Assembly (NCBI GenBank): GCA_002917775.1
Contig: KZ627149.1
Coordinates: 661,689 to 725,688, forward strand
Source: Glaciozyma antarctica PI12
Lineage: Eukaryota > Basidiomycota > Microbotryomycetes > Kriegeriales > Camptobasidiaceae
Direction of reading: 5' to 3'
DNA length: 64,000 nucleotides
Made by a program: the position numbers and the translations under genes. A model generated the notes under the pieces. That model was given only the letters and a program-made list of their open reading frames with translations, did not search any database and was not told the origin of the DNA. This document shows positions 57,171 through 64,000 of this stretch, piece after piece. How positions within the stretch are numbered: position 1 is the first letter of the stretch; each line of letters begins with the position of its first letter.

Positions 57171-58420
57171 ATGAATCCTCTCGCTCAGATCTCTCTCTGC
57201 GTAGGCGGCATCTACGCCTCCTTCTTGATATGGGCTTTGGTGAGCTGTCTCCTTGTAGTGCGGAGCTGAGCGCTAGCTGACCCTCGAGCGTGCAGTGTCA
57301 AGAACGCCGTACGCACCCAGCATCTCGAGAGCTACGTGGACGCATTGCTGACCTCTTCCTCCTCTGCAGTCTCCACGACGCCGTACGAAAGCATCGCCTA
57401 CCCCACCACGGACAAGTTTCGCTCCGTCCTCTTCCTCAATACCGTCCAATCCCTCTTCTCCGCCCTCTCCGCCCTCCTCTTCCTCACCATCACCAAACGG
57501 CGACCTGGCGTGTCGTGGCGAACGGTGGTGGGCCTCCCAACAGCGACGAAGGGAGCCAAGGGACACAACCCGCTGGACCTGAGCCGGACCGCAGACCAGT
57601 CGGCAGCTAGCTTGCTCAAGTCGTACGCGTTCATCTCGGTCGTCTCGTCCATTGGCGTCCCCCTTTGGCTTCCTCGCCCTCTCCCACATCTCTTTCCCGA
57701 CTCCCGACCTCGGCAAATCATGCAAGCTCGTCCCCGTCATGCTCATGAACATCGCCCTCTACCGCCGCAAGTTTCCTCTCCACAAGTACGCGCTCGTTGC
57801 GATGGTCACCGCGGGAATTTTGGGCGTTCATGGCGTTCAAGGAAGGAGGGAAGAAGACGGGAGGACGGGAGACGAGCAGTGCGTTAGGACTGGGACTATT
57901 GACGATCAACCTCCTCCTCGACGGCGTCGTCAACTCGACGCAAGACCAAGTCTTCTCGCTCTACAAGCTGGACGGACCTCAAATGATGTTCTTCATGAAC
58001 GTCTTCTCGACCCTCCTCACCTCCATCGCCCTCATCTTCCCCACCTCCCTCACCCCCTCCTTCCTCGTCCCCACCCTCGACTCCTCCCTCCTCGAACCCG
58101 CCTACAACGCTCTTTCCTCGGCTCTCGAATTCATCGCGACCCACCCCACCGTCACGCGCGACATCCTCCTCTTCTCCCTCACCGGCGCCGTCGGCCAACT
58201 CTTCATCTTCCTCACCCTATCGACGTACGGCTCCCTCACCCTCGTCACCATCACCGTTACGCGCAAGATGGTCACGATGCTCCTGAGCGTCTTCGTCTTT
58301 GATCATTCGTTGACGCTCGGGCAATGGGGAGGAGTACTGATCGTATTTGCGGCGATAGTGATGGAGGCGGAGGTGAAACGGAGGGAGAGCGCGGCGAAGA
58401 AGCGGTCAAAGGCGGGCTGA
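57171..58420 (+). CDS. HUT1: Hut1-type UDP-galactose/nucleotide-sugar transporter (SLC35B), two apparent frameshifts
   Basis: Starts [20 protein letters not shown], spliced to [19 protein letters not shown], then [31 protein letters not shown] | [54 protein letters not shown] | [92 protein letters not shown] and [20 protein letters not shown], ending KKRSKAG (a Lys-rich ER retrieval-like tail). Ten or so membrane spans fit SLC35B1/Hut1, which works at the ER/Golgi. The two bars mark one-base frame changes (57651-57657 and 57818-57825), each explained by one extra G in TTGGCG or TTGGGCG. Confidence 0.88.
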
Positions 58421-59330
58421 ACGAACGATTTTAGAGGTCGAAACATATATTGGCGCGCCGAGTGCGAAGTGGCGATATCCTCCTTCGTTACCCCAGGACC
58501 TGCTTGCTTGCGTAACCTGCTCGGAACGTAGTCTGCTCGGCGTGGGATCACGACCAGCTCGTCCGCGTGCGGAGATGAGCGCGGTTCATCTTTGCCAAGT
58601 CTCCGACCTACTTGCTCGCACACCCGAACTTGCACAAGCGCCTTCTTTCCGTCAACGCTCTTGCTGCATTCGGAATGACAGCCGTCCCCGCGCCGCCATC
58701 GCTCCCTCGCAGCTTTCGACGGACAACGTTGCACACGAAATCAAACTCCTCCCATCCTTTCCTTTCTTCGCAGTGTGTCCCACTCTCGAGTACTCTTTAC
58801 AAATCCAAATCCTTAAGCAGCAAGGGGCAAGAGCGCGAAGCACCCAACTCCGCGACGCGAAACGCGAGAGCTACGACGAGACCCCTTCGCCACCTTGTCC
58901 ACTCTCATCCCCGCGCTCTGGCACCCACGTCGAAGTTCACCCAGTCAATACCTTAACTCCTACATCCAAGTATTGGCAACGGAGACGGAACGGTCGAGGA
59001 ACTTCGGCCGCTTCCCTCGCTCGCTCCGACGGTCGTCGCTTCCCCGCTCTCGGTTTCTTCTCTCGCTTCGTTTTCGACCTGTGAGCTTCGAGCACGCATA
59101 GAAGGTGTGAGAGCGTATTGAGGAGAGCAGGACAGGACGGCAGGAGACGAGAGATCGCACGAACGCCTGCTCCGCTCTCCAAGTCCCTCCCCTCCGACGC
59201 GCGCTCTCGACGACCACTCCTCCATCTCTCGCCCAGCCCGCGCAGAAAAGCAGCCGCTCTCAAAAAGCTCGCTGGATGTGGGAACCAATTTTGTTGCTCC
59301 TTCAGCGACCACTAAACGACTTAGAACCCT
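58421..59330. other. Intergenic region of about 910 bp between convergent genes
   Basis: 3' flanks of HUT1 and the ATP synthase beta gene. Open frames on both strands (for example 58542-59084 plus and 58953-59312 minus) lack domains and I reject them as genes. Confidence 0.45.
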
Positions 59331-61721
<2,391 letters not shown>

Positions 61722-61888
61722 CTTGTAATGAGGTGCTGAGGTTGCTGAAGGGAGAGCGTTGGAGGCTAAATTCTCCAGAGTCCTCTTTCAACTTGACGCT
61801 GTGAAGATCTCGTTTAAAAAGTACAAGCGAAACTCCAAAAGTCGCTCTCGCCGTCGATAACCAACGTCGACTTCAACACTCCGCTACG
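61722..61888. promoter_or_regulatory. Divergent promoter shared by ATP2 and CBP6
   Basis: 167 bp between the two start codons. Both genes serve mitochondrial respiration (F1 beta and cytochrome b assembly), consistent with joint control (inference). Contains the locally AT-richer CGTTTAAAAAGTACAAG. Confidence 0.5.
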
Positions 61889-62325
61889 ATGGCTGCTCAA
61901 ACTCAATCACTCCGCCGTAGCTTCCTATCAGCAGCACAGTCTTGGCCAGTCGACAAATTACGTCCAACTCTCAACTTTGGATCAGCTCTTCAAGCCGCGA
62001 CAACCCGCATCTTCGACAACCCCTCCTCCTCGGACGCAGCTATCAAGCAGCTCTCCCCCTCCCAGCTCCTCAAAGCCGAACGCACCTTTCTCAGCTTGCA
62101 GAACCTCATGACCGATACGGCGCGCAACGCTGTACGTTCTCCGAGCTCGTTTTCCTCTCTCGATCGGAGCTCACTCCCTTTGCTCGATAGTACCCGATCA
62201 CGAACAAGACGTTGACGCCGGCGTCGTTCCCAAATCACTACGAACGCCTACGCAAGGGGATCGAGATGGCCGAACGAGGGGAAGGAGTCAAGCGGGGATG
62301 GTTCAGCTGGATCCGATGGAAGTGA
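61889..62325 (+). CDS. CBP6: Cytochrome bc1 assembly factor Cbp6/UQCC2-like
   Basis: Two exons starting MAAQTQSLRRSFLSAAQSWP at 61889; the intron is about 62134-62190. Features match the family: a short leader, SAAQSWPVDKLRPTLNFGSA near the N-terminus (compare CEEWPVDE in UQCC2), LKAERTFLSLQNLMTDTARN, then YPITNKTLTPASFPNHYERL, RKGIEMAERGEG and a C-terminal RGWFSWIRWK similar to the yeast Cbp6 end (ESLFTAMRTVLFGK). Cbp6 with Cbp3 binds the mitochondrial ribosome exit and newly made cytochrome b. Length (about 125 aa) suits the family. It ends only 55 bp from the convergent YIH1 stop codon. Confidence 0.7.
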
Positions 62326-62380
62326 GCGATGGAGAAGGGAACGAGCTGTAAATGTATCATCGCTGCAGGGATACGAGGGA

Positions 62381-63728
62381 TTATCGCTTCTTTCCATGAC
62401 TGTGCTTCTTCACTTTGGCGTCGTGCTCGGTTAGGAACCCGCCGACCGAGAGCGCGTCCCTCGCCGCTGCGTTGATGTGTTTGAATCGATCTGCGCCGAG
62501 TCTGCGAGGAGGGTTTAGCTGCAGAGTAGGAGGGAAGAACGAGGGAGAGCTTACTGGATCCCACCGTACCATCGCGAGACGACGACGACCACTTCTTGCA
62601 CCTCCTGCGCGACAAGTCAGCTCGTACTCCGGCTCAAACCGCAGCAGAATGAAGGCACCAGTAGAGTGAGGAGGTGCGCAAGCCGACTCCCCGCTGCGTT
62701 CTCCCCATCATCGTCGTTATCTTGCAACGAAAGGCCGTCCTTGGTGATACGATACGCCGATATATTGTGCCTGTCGTCGCACAAGATCAGCTTCGTCTTA
62801 AGTCCTTTCGAGCGAAGAGGAACGCACGTAGCCTTTGCAATCTTCTTGTCCGACAAGAGCTCCGCCATGACCAGCTCGACCTGCTCAACCTCGCCATCAG
62901 CTCGCGACCCTCCTTGCGAAAGCCGCAAAAACGCACCTCCTCCGCCGAATGCACCTCTGCACAATGTCCCACAAACACCTAAGCACACGCGCATCAGTTT
63001 CTCCTCCCTCGAAGCGCAAAGACGAAAGCGAAACGCACCGACTTGCGATCCACCACCGGCTCGCTCGACCAGATCTTGGGGCATTCAACCGCCTTCTCCC
63101 TCTCCCTCGGCCCCTCTTTCGCCTCCCACACCTCCCAACTCTCCACCAACCCTTCCTCCTCCCTGCTGCTCTCAACTTCCGCTGCCCGCTCCTCATGCTC
63201 TGCCACCCTCTCCTCGTGTTCCCCAACCCTCTCCTCCTCCCCCCTCTTCCCCTCCTCCACTCTCTCCCCCACCCACTTCGCACAAACCTCTCTAACCCAC
63301 TCGACCCCCTCAAACAAACACACCTCCCCCCTCCATTCCACCCCCTCCCCCGTCTCATGCATAAAGCACCTCAGTACGCTCGCGAACAAAGCGGGAGAAA
63401 CGAGGTAGGACCCCAAGTAGATATCTTGTAGTTGGATTAAGGGAGGGGAGGAAGAGGGGTAGGAAGGGGGGAGGGAGAGGAGGAGGTGTAAGGCGGTTGA
63501 GTCGGGGAGGGTGGTGGTGAGTTGGAGACGGAGGGGAGGGGGAGTGGAGCGTGGGATGCGCGAGGGAGGGGGAGTGTGGAGATGGAGAGCGGGGGTGGTG
63601 GTGGAGTAGATGGCGGTGAGGGCTTCGAGCTCGTCGGCGAGGGAGGAGGTGGAGGGGGAGAGGGAGAGGGAGGAGAGGAGGAGGGTCAGGCTGTCGTCGA
63701 AGCTGTCGTCTAAGTCGTCGTTTGACAT
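62381..63728 (-). CDS. YIH1: Yih1/IMPACT homologue (RWD plus UPF0029 domains)
   Basis: Starts MSNDDLDDSFDDSLTLLLSS at 63728. RWD domain: SLADELEALTAIYSTTTPAL, LHLLLSLPPSYPSSSPPLIQ, FEGVEWVREVCAKWVGE. A Glu/Arg-rich linker carries a repeated unit (EERVGEHEERVAEHEERAAE). Then the UPF0029/IMPACT domain: CPKIWSSEPVVDRKSVFVGH, CAEVHSAEEVEQVELVMAEL, NISAYRITKDGLSLQDNDDD and WYGGIQLGADRFKHINAAAR, DALSVGGFLTEHDAKVKKHS. YGG-x-LG-x-DRFKHIN-x-ARD is the domain's signature. Yih1 binds Gcn1 through the RWD domain and blocks activation of the eIF2alpha kinase Gcn2, linking translation to amino-acid supply and actin. Family architecture complete. Confidence 0.92.
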
Positions 63729-64000
63729 GGTGATACGGCGTGGGCGCAGAGGGGAGCGAGAGGGAGCAGGAGGAAGAGCAGGAGGAAGAGGAAGCTTGCC
63801 GAGATCTCAGCAGCCAAGTTTAGGGGTTTCATTCTTTCGCTCTTCTCTTCCTCTCTTCGCGTTCTCATTCCTCGGTCGATGTTGAGACGGAGGTTCGAGT
63901 CGGCGCACTCCAGTCAAGTGCATCTGAGAACGCCAGCGAGCTCGCAAGCAGGTGGATGAAAGGCGAGGGCTTGTCGTCAACCAGCCGATTCCGAAAACGA

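Overview
This 64 kb window looks like an ordinary nuclear contig from a gene-dense, GC-rich basidiomycete yeast. The most likely source is a red yeast of Pucciniomycotina (Rhodotorula/Sporobolomyces type). The lineage call is inference from three things: strong C/G third-position bias, many short introns (about 45-110 nt) with GTNNGT donors and CTGAC/CTAAC-like branch sites close to the acceptor, and intergenic gaps mostly of 50-1000 bp. I can support about 30 protein genes, nearly all single-copy eukaryotic housekeeping genes. I saw no tRNA, rRNA, transposon, CRISPR array or viral remnant.

Layout, left to right (strand): U1 snRNP C, partial at the left edge (+); Dbp8 helicase (-) and Rix1-like 60S assembly factor (+), which share a 113 bp divergent promoter; an unresolved region with one or two unknown genes (-); SSAT-type acetyltransferase (+); peroxisomal acyl-CoA thioesterase (-); SPF27/Cwf7 splicing factor (+); tyrosine aminotransferase (-); Med9-like protein (-); PRELI/Ups protein (+); proteasome beta-3 (+); HAD phosphatase (-); Pex10 (-); RRM/RGG-type RNA-binding protein (-); peptidyl-tRNA hydrolase 2 (+); free-standing hydantoinase-B/oxoprolinase half (-); Rab11/Ypt3 (-); FAM50/XAP5 (+); 14-3-3 (-); small LEA-like mitochondrial protein (+); DUF2256/DUF3253 protein (+); Ric1 (+); very large disordered protein (-); Mtc1 (-); Drg2 GTPase (-); CENP-L-like single-exon gene (+); Ser/Gly-rich protein (-); Hut1 nucleotide-sugar transporter (+); ATP synthase beta (-); Cbp6/UQCC2 (+); Yih1/IMPACT (-).

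The genes do not form a pathway cluster, but some functional neighbours share divergent promoters: Dbp8 with Rix1 (ribosome assembly) and ATP synthase beta with Cbp6 (oxidative phosphorylation). Ric1 (a Ypt6 GEF subunit) and Rab11 are both Golgi/endosome trafficking genes.

The observation I rate highest is in ATP synthase beta. Its catalytic P-loop reads ALPGVGKT in place of the near-invariant GGAGVGKT, while every other catalytic motif I checked is intact. Other notable points: three genes (proteasome beta-3, Rab11, Ric1) have a first coding exon consisting only of the ATG; the FAM50 start codon appears to be assembled by splicing; two convergent genes overlap at their stop codons; the oxoprolinase B domain is a separate gene; and three apparent one-base frameshifts, each explained by an extra G, suggest base-level assembly errors or degenerating alleles. 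I did not find a new defence, mobile or biosynthetic system.
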